Shown in pieces: positions 27,435 through 36,767 of a DNA stretch of 64,000 bases. Location of the stretch: assembly GCA_020639295.1 (NCBI GenBank), contig JACKGY010000003.1, positions 558,001-622,000 of the forward strand, given 5' to 3'. The stretch comes from Planctomycetota bacterium (GTDB taxonomy: Bacteria; Planctomycetota; GCA-002687715; DRQF01). Made by a program: the position numbers and the translations under genes. A model generated the notes under the pieces. It was given only the letters and a program-made list of their open reading frames with translations. It did no database searches and was not told the origin of the DNA. How positions within the stretch are numbered: the first letter of the stretch is position 1; each line of letters opens with the position of its first letter.

Positions 27435-28001
27435 TCAGTCGCCCGCGCGCTCGTGGTACTTGCCGCTCTCGGTGTGGAGGCGGATGCGCTCACCTTCCTT
27501 GATGAAGATGGGCACCTGCACCTCGGCCCCGACGTCGAGGGTCGCCGGCTTGACCTGGTTGGTCACCTTGGCCGCCTTCACGTCGTGCATCGTCTGGGCC
27601 ACGGTGCGGACCACATAGTCGGGGTAGATGACGCCGATCAGCTCGCCGTCGGCGAACTGCAGCTCCAGCTTCTCACCCTCGGCGAACAGGCGGATCGAGT
27701 CGCCGGCCGCCGCGGCGGTGACGTGGTACTCCTCGAAGCTCTCGTCGTCCATGAAGACGATGTCGTCGCCGGCCCGGTAGCTGAAGGTGACCACCTTCTG
27801 CTCGGTGAAGACCCGCTCGACCGCCTCGTTCATCCGGAAGCGGTATTCGCGGATCGACCCCGTCGTGACCGACCGCAGCCGCCCCTGGAGGTAGGCCGGC
27901 CCCTTGCCGGGCTTGACGTGGTTCATCTCGACGACGATCAGGAGTTCGCCGTTCAGACGCAGCGCGTTGCCGCGCCTCAGTTCGCTCGCTTCCGCAGCCA
28001 T
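27435..28001 (-). CDS. efp: Elongation factor P
   Basis: 188 aa with the three-domain EF-P architecture. The tip loop is HVKPGKGPAY, with Lys33 as the position that is modified (lysylated) or replaced by Arg in other lineages, so an EpmA/EpmB-type or other lysine pathway may be present elsewhere. The C-terminus VQVPIFIKEGERIRLHTESGKYHERAG matches the family signature. It relieves ribosome stalling at polyproline. It stands alone on the minus strand, convergent with the SNF2 gene. Confidence 0.95.
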   Translation of the reverse strand: MAAEASELRRGNALRLNGELLIVVEMNHVKPGKGPAYLQGRLRSVTTGSIREYRFRMNEAVERVFTEQKVVTFSYRAGDDIVFMDDESFEEYHVTAAAAGDSIRLFAEGEKLELQFADGELIGVIYPDYVVRTVAQTMHDVKAAKVTNQVKPATLDVGAEVQVPIFIKEGERIRLHTESGKYHERAGD

Positions 28002-28051
28002 GTCGACTCCCCTGGATTCCGGTTCGTCGCGAATCTACGAAAGCGCGGGAC

Positions 28052-29338
28052 TCAGGCGAAGAGACCGAGCCGGCGCGGTGCCTTGAAGTCGGGGAAGAAG
28101 TCCTTCGGCGGCGCGAAGCCCATGAAGTCGTCGAGCAGCTCGTTGAACACGGCCCGGAAGTCCGTGGTCACGGGGAGGTCGCGACCGGTGTAGAGCTTCT
28201 TGGGGTCCAGGCCTTCCCAGCGGCCCTGGACCTTCTTCTCCTTCAGCGCCCCGGAGAGGAGCAGCATGTGGCTACCGTGGCCGTGATCGGTTCCCTTGTT
28301 GCCGTTCTCGGCGCAGGTCCGGCCGAATTCGGTCATCACGACCACGCAGACCTTCTTCATCCGTTCGGGACCGAGATCGGTGGCGAAGGCGGCCAGCGAC
28401 TTGGCCAGGTTGCTCAGGCGACCCGCCATCAAGCCGGTGGCGCCGCCCTGGTTGATGTGGGTATCCCAGCCACCGTAGTCGATCGCCGCGACCTGGAGAC
28501 CGGCCTTGGCCTTGATCGCCCGGGCGATGCGTTCGAGTCCGCTGCCCGGATCGCCCTTCGGATAGGCGATCGGGCTCGGCGCCACCTCGGTATCCTCCAC
28601 CAGGGTGTAGAAGCGACGCAGCTTCTCGATCGTGTCGCGGCCGACGTCGAGAGCGGCGTCCTCCTCCGGGCGCTCGCCCATCTGGTCGTCGCCGCTCATG
28701 CCCGGGTCACCGTAGAGGTCGTCGAACTGGTCGAGCACCTCGTCGATGTCCTTGCGCGACCGGGCCGGCGCGGCGAGGACGGCGTACTGGCCGCGCAGGG
28801 CGCGCGGCAGCTTCTTCTGCATGGCGACGGCCCGCAGACCCTCGTCCTTCTGGCCGCTGGCGCTCGCCGCGAGGTAGCGGTTGAGCCAGCCGTCGCGGAT
28901 GTCGCGGCGGCCGGGAGCGGCGTACTCCATGAAGTCCTGGGCATCGAAGTGGCTGCGGGTCGGGTGCGGAGACCCGGCGCAGAGGACCGGCGCGAAGCTG
29001 CCCGCGGCCCAGAAGGGCGCCAGCGCGGCCAGGGCCGGGTTCATGCCGAAGAGCTCATCGAGGACCAGCGGCGCGGCCGCGGCATCGTCACCGTCGACCA
29101 CGGCGATCCCGGGCCGGAGCTTGAGATACTCGGGGTCCTTGCGCGGCATCACGATGTTGAGGGCATCGGCGCCGCCCCGCAGGAAGATCGCCACCAGGAC
29201 CCGGTCGCGATCGGCCGCCGGCGCGCCGGCCCAGGCCCGGGCCGACAGGGCCGAAAGCCGCGGTCCGGTCAAGGCGACGGCGCCACCCGCCAGGCCGAGC
29301 CTCATGAAGTTCCTTCTGCTGATGCCCTGATCGCTCAT
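28052..29338 (-). CDS. DUF1501 protein (Tat-exported, sulfatase-like fold)
   Basis: 428 aa. The N-terminus SRRNFMRLGLAGGAVALTG is a twin-arginine signal, so it is exported folded. The body contains AIFLRGGADALNIVMPR, SHFDAQDFME, DYGGWDTHINQGG, VVVMTEFGRTCAENGNKGTDHGHGS and LDPKKLYTGRDLPVTTDFRAVF, typical of DUF1501 proteins, which resemble the alkaline-phosphatase/sulfatase fold. It lies 10 bp downstream of the DUF1800 gene. The two families almost always occur together in Planctomycetota and relatives. Their biochemical role is unknown. Confidence 0.92.
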   Translation of the reverse strand: MSDQGISRRNFMRLGLAGGAVALTGPRLSALSARAWAGAPAADRDRVLVAIFLRGGADALNIVMPRKDPEYLKLRPGIAVVDGDDAAAAPLVLDELFGMNPALAALAPFWAAGSFAPVLCAGSPHPTRSHFDAQDFMEYAAPGRRDIRDGWLNRYLAASASGQKDEGLRAVAMQKKLPRALRGQYAVLAAPARSRKDIDEVLDQFDDLYGDPGMSGDDQMGERPEEDAALDVGRDTIEKLRRFYTLVEDTEVAPSPIAYPKGDPGSGLERIARAIKAKAGLQVAAIDYGGWDTHINQGGATGLMAGRLSNLAKSLAAFATDLGPERMKKVCVVVMTEFGRTCAENGNKGTDHGHGSHMLLLSGALKEKKVQGRWEGLDPKKLYTGRDLPVTTDFRAVFNELLDDFMGFAPPKDFFPDFKAPRRLGLFA

Positions 29339-29348
29339 CGTCTCGTCC

Positions 29349-30959
29349 TCATTGTTCCTGGAACTCGGGCGACCCGAGGAGCGTGCCGAGAAGCATGCGC
29401 TCGAGCGGCGGCAAATCGTTCGGCTTCGGCTTCTTGCCCTCGACCAGGGCCTGGAGCCGATCGTCCTCGGCCTCCTTCAGCCGGCGCTCGTGGCGACGGC
29501 TCATCTTGATCAGGGCCGAGATGGTGTCGGATCGGAGTTCGCCCGCGAGCACCTTGCGGCCCAGGGCGAGGACCATCTGGCTCGGCGCCTGGTTCTGCAG
29601 GCCGGCGAAGAAGGAGTCCGGCACGGTGACCCCGCGGACCTTGCCGAGCGCCAGGTCCATGGCGAACTTCCAGCGCACGGCCATGACGCCGGGATCGCGC
29701 CAGGCCTCGGCCCGATCGTCCCAGCCGGTCGGGTCCTCGCAGCCGTAGAGCGGCTGGCCCATCTCGCGGATCACGGCCACCACGGCCGCCGGATCCTCGA
29801 TCTCGGCGTCGACCGCCCGCAGGGCCGAGAACACGAACTCGACCGGCGTCTTGAACTTCGCCCGGTAGCAGGCCGGGTCGTAGAACTCATCGGAGTCGAG
29901 GATGTGCTTCAGGGCCCGCTTGAAGTCGAAGCCGCTCTTCCGCAGCTCGACGGCGGTGCTCTCGATCAGCTTCGGGGACGGAGCATCCCCGACCAGGCGC
30001 ATGCACAGCTTCCGCGCAACGAATCGCGCGGTCTCCTGATGACTGGCGAGGAACTCGATGATGCGCTCGCCCTCCTGCATGCCGTTGCGCCGCTTCTCGC
30101 GGGCAAAGGACCGGCCGAGGACGAACTTGTCACCGTGGTCGTGCATCGAGTCCTGGTAGTCGAACTCGTACTTGTTGCCGTCGGTAGCGACGGTCCAGCC
30201 GGTCAGGGCCCGGGCGAGGTCGATCACGTCGCGCTGCTCGTAGCCGTTGTCGACCCCGAGGGTGTGCAGCTCCATCAGCTCGCGGGCGTAGTTCTCGTTG
30301 ATCCCGCGCTGGGCAGCGATCTCGGCCGCCTCGTCGCCGCGCTCCTTGGAGCCGGTCGTCCGGCGCACGTTGCGGGCCACGCTCTTCAGCTCGGTCTTGT
30401 TGGGCGGCCGCCGGGAGATGTAGTTGTCGAGATAGACGAGCATCGCCGGGTGCTTGGCGGAGGCCATGAGCATGTCGCCGAAGTTCCCGAGCGCGTTGGC
30501 TCTGATCACCTCGCGATCCCAGTCGGTTGCGGTGAACCGGACCGAAGCCTTGGCGCGATCGACGTTGAAGTGGTTGCGCCAGAAGTCCGCCATCACCTCG
30601 GCGATCTGACCCCGGGCATAGACGGCCCGCAGGACGATCGCCCCGAGCAGCTCCTTGTCGACGGTGTCGCCCTTGCTGCCGTAGGCCGCGTAGATGCCCT
30701 TGTTGTCGAGTCCGAGGGTCGCGTAACCCTCGAGCCGCTTCAGCGTCGCGGCGTCGAGATAACTGGTCTCGAGCTGATCGTCGATCCAGGCCTCGAGCCC
30801 CATCTCCTCCACCTCCGCGACCGCTTCGTCGTCGGCCCCGAAGCTCAAGCGGTTGAGGACGTGGAGGATCTTCTCCCGATCTTCCAATTCGCGTGTTCGT
30901 TGGGCTCCGAGCGTGCTCGCCAGGGCGAGCAGGAGCACCGCGAAGTAGGCGGCTGGCAT
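29349..30959 (-). CDS. DUF1800 secreted protein
   Basis: 536 aa with a signal peptide (MPAAYFAVLLLALASTLGAQ). Characteristic stretches are HVLNRLSFGADDEAVAEV, MADFWRNHFNV, NENYARELMELHTLGVDNGY, DLARALTGWTV and EFVFSALRAVDAE, as in the DUF1800 family. I start it at 30959, where GGGAG lies eight bases upstream; an upstream in-frame start would add 43 residues without similarity and would lose the signal peptide position. Paired with DUF1501 downstream. A strong hairpin lies between it and the metallo-beta-lactamase gene, so it has its own promoter. Confidence 0.9.
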   Translation of the reverse strand: MPAAYFAVLLLALASTLGAQRTRELEDREKILHVLNRLSFGADDEAVAEVEEMGLEAWIDDQLETSYLDAATLKRLEGYATLGLDNKGIYAAYGSKGDTVDKELLGAIVLRAVYARGQIAEVMADFWRNHFNVDRAKASVRFTATDWDREVIRANALGNFGDMLMASAKHPAMLVYLDNYISRRPPNKTELKSVARNVRRTTGSKERGDEAAEIAAQRGINENYARELMELHTLGVDNGYEQRDVIDLARALTGWTVATDGNKYEFDYQDSMHDHGDKFVLGRSFAREKRRNGMQEGERIIEFLASHQETARFVARKLCMRLVGDAPSPKLIESTAVELRKSGFDFKRALKHILDSDEFYDPACYRAKFKTPVEFVFSALRAVDAEIEDPAAVVAVIREMGQPLYGCEDPTGWDDRAEAWRDPGVMAVRWKFAMDLALGKVRGVTVPDSFFAGLQNQAPSQMVLALGRKVLAGELRSDTISALIKMSRRHERRLKEAEDDRLQALVEGKKPKPNDLPPLERMLLGTLLGSPEFQEQ

Positions 30960-31038
30960 GGCGCGATCTCCCAGAACAGGGTGATTCTGCCCCGAAGGCG
31001 ATGACCTGTCAGGCGAAAAACGGCGGGCATCAAACACC

Positions 31039-31069
31039 GAGGGCCCGGGCCTAGGCCGCCCGGGCCCTC
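31039..31069 (-). terminator. Strong hairpin after the metallo-beta-lactamase-fold gene
   Basis: Perfect 12-bp inverted repeat GAGGGCCCGGGC / GCCCGGGCCCTC with a seven-base loop, 21 bases past the stop of the gene at 31091. On the minus strand it is followed by GGTGTTTGATG. Confidence 0.75.
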
Positions 31070-31090
31070 GTCCGTGCATCAGGATCACGA

Positions 31091-32185
31091 TCAGGGCAGG
31101 TCGAGATGCTCGCCCCAGACCAGGACCCGGCGATTGGGATTCGGCGCACTCGCTCCCTCCTGGAGCAGGAGGAAGGAAGCACCGAAGTGGTGGAACTCGA
31201 GGTCGTGGGTCAGGAAGCGGACCTCGGGGTTGTAGAGCGGCGCAATCTGCGTGGCAAGCTGGCCCAGATTGAACTGCACGTCGGGCGACCAGCCGGCCGC
31301 GATCTTCTGGTTGACGAAGCCGAGGATGCCGACGTCGTTGTTGTCACCGAAGTGCAGGATGTCCTTGCCGTTCAGGCGCAACATGTAGCAGTTGTTCTCG
31401 ACGTTGAAGGGATCGGTGACGTTCGGGATGGTCATCGCCGGATCGAGGAAGGAGCCGTACTGCGCGCCGGCGAAGGAGCACCAGGTGAGCGGGCCCAGCT
31501 GGTGATCGCTGGTGTCGCTGGGAACGATCATCGTGGCGGCATTGGGCGCGCCGACGTAGAGCGCGTGGTTCTTGATCTCCTGGGTGCAGATCACCGGCTT
31601 GCCGCGCACCAGCATCTCGTAGACGAGCTGCGAGCTGACGTGGTCGCTATGGATGTGGGTGATGAAGAGCGCATCGAGCACGTTCGCCATCACCTGGATC
31701 TGCGCCAGCTCGATCGGCTGGTTGTTCGGGGTGTAGGCGGTCGCCTGGAAGGGTCCCTCGCAGATGTCGACGCCCACCGTGTAGCGCTGGCCGCTGGCAT
31801 CCCGACCCTGGACGATCCAGCTCGAGGAGTAGAGCTTGAGCACGCGCACGCCGGTGGTCGGCGGCGGCGAGTTGGCCAGCACGTTGAGCGACTCCCACCA
31901 GCGAGCGTGGTAGAAGAGCGAGATGAAGGGCCCGAGCGCCGGGTCGAAGAGCGGGTGCAGCTCGTAGCTCGGCGTGTAGCAGGCGAAGTCGAGGAAGTCG
32001 GTGATGAGCTTGCGGATCGCCCAGTCGTTGGCGCCCGTGGCTTCCGGGTTGTAGGTCATCAGCCAACCGCTCATCGGATACGAGTAGTCCGAGAGCTGGG
32101 CCTGGGCGGAAACCTCGCGGGCACCGCTGCCGGCAGCGAGACAGATGAAGACGATTGCCGTGGCAACCAGATTGAACCTGATCAT
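31091..32185 (-). CDS. Secreted metallo-beta-lactamase-fold protein
   Basis: 364 aa with a signal peptide (to about SAQAQ, residue 30). The metal motif THIHSDH (HxHxDH, about residue 180) and a later THDLEFHHFGASF with histidines point to a di-metal hydrolase fold. CSFAGAQYGSFLDPA and FGDNNDVGI supply further candidate ligands. The substrate is unknown. Codon use is less GC-extreme than neighbours. It lies alone between a hairpin terminator downstream and a 579-bp intergenic region upstream. Confidence 0.75.
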   Translation of the reverse strand: MIRFNLVATAIVFICLAAGSGAREVSAQAQLSDYSYPMSGWLMTYNPEATGANDWAIRKLITDFLDFACYTPSYELHPLFDPALGPFISLFYHARWWESLNVLANSPPPTTGVRVLKLYSSSWIVQGRDASGQRYTVGVDICEGPFQATAYTPNNQPIELAQIQVMANVLDALFITHIHSDHVSSQLVYEMLVRGKPVICTQEIKNHALYVGAPNAATMIVPSDTSDHQLGPLTWCSFAGAQYGSFLDPAMTIPNVTDPFNVENNCYMLRLNGKDILHFGDNNDVGILGFVNQKIAAGWSPDVQFNLGQLATQIAPLYNPEVRFLTHDLEFHHFGASFLLLQEGASAPNPNRRVLVWGEHLDLP

Positions 32186-32764
32186 CGTCGAACCTCTGTA
32201 GCGAATTGGCGCTTCGGCAGCATGGGCAACTGCCCGTCACCGATTCTTTCGACCTGATTCACGATTCACTTTAGTTCGGCAGCCCGAAGGGCCGGCGACC
32301 AAGCGGCGACCGGACCGGGGCTCCTCCCCGCCATGCGGTGATCAGATCGGCGAACGGGCAACGGCGAGCCCGCCCTTACGGTCAAGAAAGTCGAGAACCA
32401 GGCATCGACCCGGCACGGCGCCGCCAAGGAGTCCCCGGTATCCCCGTCCCGCGACGGCGAACCGTCGCCCCTCCGGACCCCGGGAATCCCAATACGATTC
32501 CCCTATCCGGCGCTCCCCAACCCGGGAGCCTGCGGCAATGAACGTAGCCAACTCCGGCGAATATAGTCCTCGGCCACCCGAGTGCAATGAATTTTTAGTC
32601 AAGGAAGCCGCGGCCGGGCGCGGCCGCGGCCCCTGGTGTGGGCTCCGATCCGGAGGATGCCGTGGCGGCCGACGGCCGGCGACCGAAGTCCCGTCCTGCC
32701 AGCAGCCTGGGAGCGGAGCCCGGATGCGGGTCCAGAAGCGCCGGGGTCGAAGCAGGCGCCGCGA
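32186..32764. other. Intergenic region upstream of the metallo-beta-lactamase-fold gene
   Basis: 579 bp without a convincing gene. It contains a tandem GATTCAC-GATTCAC (32256-32269), a small palindrome GGGCAACTGCCC (32224-32235) and the hairpin at 32607-32630. Open frames of 85-86 codons on the minus strand have no ribosome site or recognisable sequence. I looked for tRNA, SRP and tmRNA signatures and found none. Confidence 0.5.
32607..32630 (-). terminator. GC-rich hairpin after the ferritin-like gene
   Basis: Perfect 10-bp inverted repeat GCCGCGGCCG / CGGCCGCGGC with a four-base loop. On the minus strand it is followed by TTCCTTGACTAAAAATTC. It lies 135 bases after the ferritin-like stop. 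Confidence 0.5.
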
Positions 32765-33502
32765 TCAGGGGCGGCGGGACCGGGCGCGGCGGAAGGCCCC
32801 CTTCAGCACCTGGGCCGTGCGGGCGAAGAAGTCCGGCTTGATGTGGGCCCACTCGTGATCGAAGAGGAAGGTCGCGCGGTAGCGTCGATCGGTCTCGTCG
32901 TGGTCGAGGAAGTCGTCGATCCGATCATCGACCTCGTCGAGACGATGGGCATGGTGGCGCAGGACCAGGTCGAAGCCGTTCTTGTGGTGGTAGGTCTCGT
33001 CACGGAGCAGACGGCGAATCCAGGTCATCGCCGCCGGCAGACGGAAACGCGCGTAGAGCAGCATGTCGATCCGGTAGGCCCGCATCGTCGCCAGCTCGTC
33101 GTAGGCGAAGAGCAGGGCGAGATCGAATTCGTCGTCGAGGAAGCTGGCGATCGGTCCGAAGTCGGGCTCTCGGTTGGCCAGGCGGACGCGGATATCGGTC
33201 TCGGACTCGTCGTAGAGCAGCGAGTAGAGCCGGAGGAAACCCTCCGCGTGGTTGATCTCGTCCTCGTACCAGGCCTCCTCGAAGGCGAGGAAGTCGTCGC
33301 TGAACACGGGGCGCCGATCCTGGAGCAGGCGATGGAGGTGCTGCGCATCCCACTCGGCGCAGAGATCGAACCAGAAGAAGGAACGGAGGTTCTCTCGTTC
33401 GGCGGCGCCGAGGGCGATGTCTTCGCTACGGAGGTGGCTGAAGAGGTCCCGGGCGTTCCAGTGGGATTGCCGGGGCCGCCATCCGGTCGTCGTCCGGGGC
33501 AT
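32765..33502 (-). CDS. Ferritin-like diiron protein
   Basis: 245 aa, mostly helical and acidic. The putative metal ligands are Glu50 (DLCAEW), Glu82-x-x-His85 (EINH), Glu136 (AYDELA) and Glu169-x-x-His172 (ETYH). The arrangement E, ExxH, E, ExxH is the four-helix-bundle pattern of diiron oxygenases/acyl-ACP desaturases. The sequence is too divergent to name the reaction. The start at 33502 has GGGAGAGG upstream. No ferredoxin or reductase partner is adjacent. Confidence 0.65.
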   Translation of the reverse strand: MPRTTTGWRPRQSHWNARDLFSHLRSEDIALGAAERENLRSFFWFDLCAEWDAQHLHRLLQDRRPVFSDDFLAFEEAWYEDEINHAEGFLRLYSLLYDESETDIRVRLANREPDFGPIASFLDDEFDLALLFAYDELATMRAYRIDMLLYARFRLPAAMTWIRRLLRDETYHHKNGFDLVLRHHAHRLDEVDDRIDDFLDHDETDRRYRATFLFDHEWAHIKPDFFARTAQVLKGAFRRARSRRP

Positions 33503-33552
33503 GGCCTCTCCCTGGCAAGGGATGGGGAATCACGAGAGATTCCGGACATGAA

Positions 33553-33583
33553 GAAGACCGGAACGCTCGCGCGCCCGGTCTTC
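33553..33583 (-). terminator. Hairpin downstream of tRNA-fMet
   Basis: 9-bp inverted repeat GAAGACCGG / CCGGTCTTC with a 13-base loop, starting six bases after the tRNA 3' end on the minus strand. It is followed by ATGTCC, so there is no U-tract. Confidence 0.45.
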
Positions 33584-33588
33584 AGGAG

Positions 33589-33661
<73 letters not shown>

Positions 33662-33666
33662 TCATT

Positions 33667-36621
33667 TCAGGGGGAGTATAGGGAGCGCGAAAGCCGCTTC
33701 AAGAATCGCGCATGCCTTTTTTGCGTATCCACTTCCACCATGCCGAGTCCCTGCAGCACCGCGCGGAGCGCGGTCGGTGGCGCCTGATCCTCCGCGGTCG
33801 GCAGGACGAACTCGGCGGCTCGCGCGGGCGTCCACTCCCGCAAGGCGACGAGGAAGGGCTCCGCCTGCGCCCGCAGATCGGCGTCGTCGAGGAGCAGGAG
33901 TCGGCGCGCCGCCAGCGCGGTTGCCAGGCGTGGTGCGGCGGCGAGCTTCGCCCGCTCCTCCTCCTTGAGGTCGCCGGCCCCGAGGCGGGCCACCAGGCCA
34001 TCCAGTTCCTGGAGCATGCGGCACTCGCCGTCGAGTTCGCGCTCGAAGGGATCGCCGGCATTGCCGAGGGCCGCGCTCACCGCGAGTCGGTCCTCGATCC
34101 GCGGCGACATCGAGCAGGCCGCCGCCCGCAGGAGCGCATAGACCTCGGGTCGTTGCCTCAGCTCCGCCTCCCCCACCTCGCCGAGGATGGCGAGCGCCTC
34201 CGGACCCGGGCGACTCAGCACGGCCTGGACGCGCTGCAGCAACTGGACCTCCTCGCCGGTCCCGGCCTGGGCGATCTCGGTCGCGAAGGCCTGGGCGTCA
34301 CCCTGGAGCAGGCGGAGGCGGGCAAGACGGAGATGCAAGGCGGCGACATCGGGCGCCGGCAGCGCGCCCGACTTGGCGACCGCGGCTTCGAGATCCGACG
34401 CGGTCGCGGCCAGGAGCTCGGCCGACTCTCCCTGACCGTTGGCGATCAGCCCCTCGAGGAAGCGCGCCCGACGCGACAGGACGAGCGGGTCCTCGGGACG
34501 GGTCTGCACCAGCTCGTCGAGTCGTTGCCGCGCGCGGGCGATGAGATCGGCATCGCCGCTCATCAGGCGCCAGGTCTCGACCTGACGGTCGGCGGCCTCG
34601 AGGTCGAGGCCCTCGACGACCTCACCGGCGCGCGCGCGATCGAGCACGACGCCGCCGAGCCGCGCCGCCAGAACCGCTCGTTGCGGCCCGCTCAGATCGC
34701 CGCGGGCGGCGATGCGCAGGGCGACCTCGTACAGGCGCTGGGCCGGCACGGTCTCCGGCGGGGCCTGGATCAGGGCCTTCACCGCGCGCTCGGTCTGGTC
34801 ACGATCGAGCGTGGTCGGGGCCTCGGCCAGGAGAAGGCCGAGGAGTCGGGCCGCGAGCGGGCGCGGTGACTTGAGCAGGAGATCGGCGAGCCGCGCCCGG
34901 TCGACCGGGCTGGCGCCTCCCCCGAAGACCGCGCGGACCAGCCCCTCGATGGGTTCGGGCGGCAGGGTCTCGGTGGTGCTCTCGGCCAGGGTCACGCCGA
35001 GGACGACCGCGAGGATGCGGGCGTCGTTGGCCGCGTCCGCCTTGGCCTCGATTCCGATCAGGGCCAACAGGCCGGCCTGATCGAAGAACTGCGGCCGGTC
35101 GCCCACGACGATGCGCAGGGCCTCGAGCAGTCGGGTCAAGGCGGTGGTACCGGCCTCGGCGACGGCCGATTCGACCAGGCGGGCGACCAGCTCCGGGCTC
35201 CAGAAGGACTTCACGCCGGCGAGAGTCAGCGCGGCGATGCCACGCACGTCCTCGTCGACGTCGCCGAGGGCCCGGATCGCCAGCTCGGCCTCGAGCCGCA
35301 GCGTCTGGCAGGCCCGGACGACGTCGGCGCGCACCGCGATCCAGGCGGCGTCGCCGCGGTGGGCGGGATCGTTGGCGAGATCATAGAGCCGGGCGAGTCG
35401 GCCGGGGTCGTCCAGGGAACCGATCTCGGCGACCGCCTTGATCCGGGCGCTCCAGACCTCGGGACCTAGTCCCTCCGGTCCCTTGAAGATCGCGGCCGCG
35501 AGCTGGGCGCGCTCGACATCGGGAAGCTTGCGTCCGATCGCGCCGGCCGCCTCGAGCAGCGTGCGCCGGCGGTCGTCGTCCAGATCACCACGATCGAGGG
35601 CCTTGGTGATCTCCTGCACGGCCGGACCCCGGCCCTCGGGACCGAGGCCGTCCGCCATGGCCCGGAGCGTTCGCGAGGCCGCGCGCCGGATCACCGGGTC
35701 GGCATCGAGGAGGTAGCCCGTGGGCGGATCGCCGTCCTGCTTCATGCGGGCGAAGAGCTCGGCCAGCTCCTTGCGCCGCAGCGCGGTCTGTTCGTCGACC
35801 CGCTTGCGGAGCCCGGCGACCGCGTCGCGGGCGATGGCGTTGAGCGACAGCTGCCGCTCGCGTTCGTTCTCGGTGGCGAAGTGACCGAACCAATCGACCC
35901 AGCCGCCGCGGCGCTCGTGGTCGACCAGTTCGCCGGTCAGGACCACCAGTTCGGCCCGCAGGGCCGTGGCCACGACCGCGTCGGTCTCGTTGGCATCCTG
36001 GCCCCAGAGGGCGAGGATCCGGCTGATCGCCTGGTAGCGGGCGGCGTCGCGTCCGTTGCCACCGTTGACCGGGCTGTTGTCGACCAGGACCCGGAAGAGC
36101 CGCGTCAGGCGGCCGAAACCCGGCCCGGCCGGGGCATCGGCCGTCGCCGACCACCGACCCAGCGCCGCCACCAGGGCGTCGAAGATCGGCGCGTCCTTGT
36201 GGAACTCGCCCAGGACGTTCACCTCGACCGCCTCGGTGAGGTTGCCGAGATCCCGACCCGCGAGCGCGTCGAGGATCGTCCCGATCACGCCACGTTCCTT
36301 GGCCTCGGCGAAGTAGCGCGCCACGCCGGTGAAGACCTTGGGCGCCAGGTCCGGCTCGGCGAGGAGCGTCACCAGACGCGCGCGCAGGTCATCCTTCTTG
36401 GCGAGGGTGGCGGCGATGTCCTTGATCTCCCACCACTCGCTGCCTTCGTTCTTGCGCAGCTCGTCGATCTCGTCCTGCTGGACGAGTTCGACGCTCGGCT
36501 GCGAGGCGGGCAGGGCCGTGCGGGTCTCCTCCTGGGCCGGAGCGCGACCGGCGAACTGGCTCGCCAGGACGACGACCAGTCCGGCAGCGAACGCGCTGAC
36601 GGTCCTGTTCACGCGGGACAT
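33667..36621 (-). CDS. Secreted 984-aa helical-repeat protein, function unknown
   Basis: 984 aa with a signal peptide (residues about 1-30). The rest is almost wholly helical, with degenerate HEAT/TPR-like repeats (for example AVQEITKALDRGDLDDDRRRTLLEAAGAIG and LARLRLLQGDAQAFATEIAQAG), rich in Ala, Leu, Arg and Asp. There is no catalytic motif. A clear TATAAC -10 lies upstream. The tRNA-fMet follows five bases after the stop. It is probably a periplasmic or surface scaffold. I recognise no named family. Confidence 0.7.
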   Translation of the reverse strand: MSRVNRTVSAFAAGLVVVLASQFAGRAPAQEETRTALPASQPSVELVQQDEIDELRKNEGSEWWEIKDIAATLAKKDDLRARLVTLLAEPDLAPKVFTGVARYFAEAKERGVIGTILDALAGRDLGNLTEAVEVNVLGEFHKDAPIFDALVAALGRWSATADAPAGPGFGRLTRLFRVLVDNSPVNGGNGRDAARYQAISRILALWGQDANETDAVVATALRAELVVLTGELVDHERRGGWVDWFGHFATENERERQLSLNAIARDAVAGLRKRVDEQTALRRKELAELFARMKQDGDPPTGYLLDADPVIRRAASRTLRAMADGLGPEGRGPAVQEITKALDRGDLDDDRRRTLLEAAGAIGRKLPDVERAQLAAAIFKGPEGLGPEVWSARIKAVAEIGSLDDPGRLARLYDLANDPAHRGDAAWIAVRADVVRACQTLRLEAELAIRALGDVDEDVRGIAALTLAGVKSFWSPELVARLVESAVAEAGTTALTRLLEALRIVVGDRPQFFDQAGLLALIGIEAKADAANDARILAVVLGVTLAESTTETLPPEPIEGLVRAVFGGGASPVDRARLADLLLKSPRPLAARLLGLLLAEAPTTLDRDQTERAVKALIQAPPETVPAQRLYEVALRIAARGDLSGPQRAVLAARLGGVVLDRARAGEVVEGLDLEAADRQVETWRLMSGDADLIARARQRLDELVQTRPEDPLVLSRRARFLEGLIANGQGESAELLAATASDLEAAVAKSGALPAPDVAALHLRLARLRLLQGDAQAFATEIAQAGTGEEVQLLQRVQAVLSRPGPEALAILGEVGEAELRQRPEVYALLRAAACSMSPRIEDRLAVSAALGNAGDPFERELDGECRMLQELDGLVARLGAGDLKEEERAKLAAAPRLATALAARRLLLLDDADLRAQAEPFLVALREWTPARAAEFVLPTAEDQAPPTALRAVLQGLGMVEVDTQKRHARFLKRLSRSLYSP

Positions 36622-36688
36622 GCCCTCTCCTCGTAGGTGATTCGGCCCGCCGCGCGATCCGCTGGCGCCCGGAGGCCGATCGTGGCTT

Positions 36689-36694
36689 GTTATA
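36689..36694 (-). promoter_or_regulatory. Candidate -10 of the 984-aa gene and tRNA-fMet transcript
   Basis: TATAAC on the minus strand (5 of 6 to consensus), about 70 bases upstream of the start codon. At 17-bp spacing the -35 would be CTTTCA, a weak match. Confidence 0.45.
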
Positions 36695-36726
36695 CGCCTT
36701 CCTACGGATCTTGAAAGCCATCGCTC

Positions 36727-36750
36727 CCGGGCGCGCCAAATCGCGCCCGG
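36727..36750 (-). terminator. Hairpin ending the pssA-DUF2520 operon
   Basis: Perfect 9-bp inverted repeat CCGGGCGCG / CGCGCCCGG with a six-base loop, 17 bases after the DUF2520 stop. A T-poor sequence follows (GAGCGATGGCTTTC). Confidence 0.55.
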
Positions 36751-36767
36751 AATCCGCTTCCTCGGGC

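Noticed and set aside
32342..32852. Two minus-strand frames of 85-86 codons in the 579-bp intergenic region
   Set aside because: No ribosome site, no recognisable sequence, and one crosses a terminator-like hairpin and the end of the ferritin-like gene.
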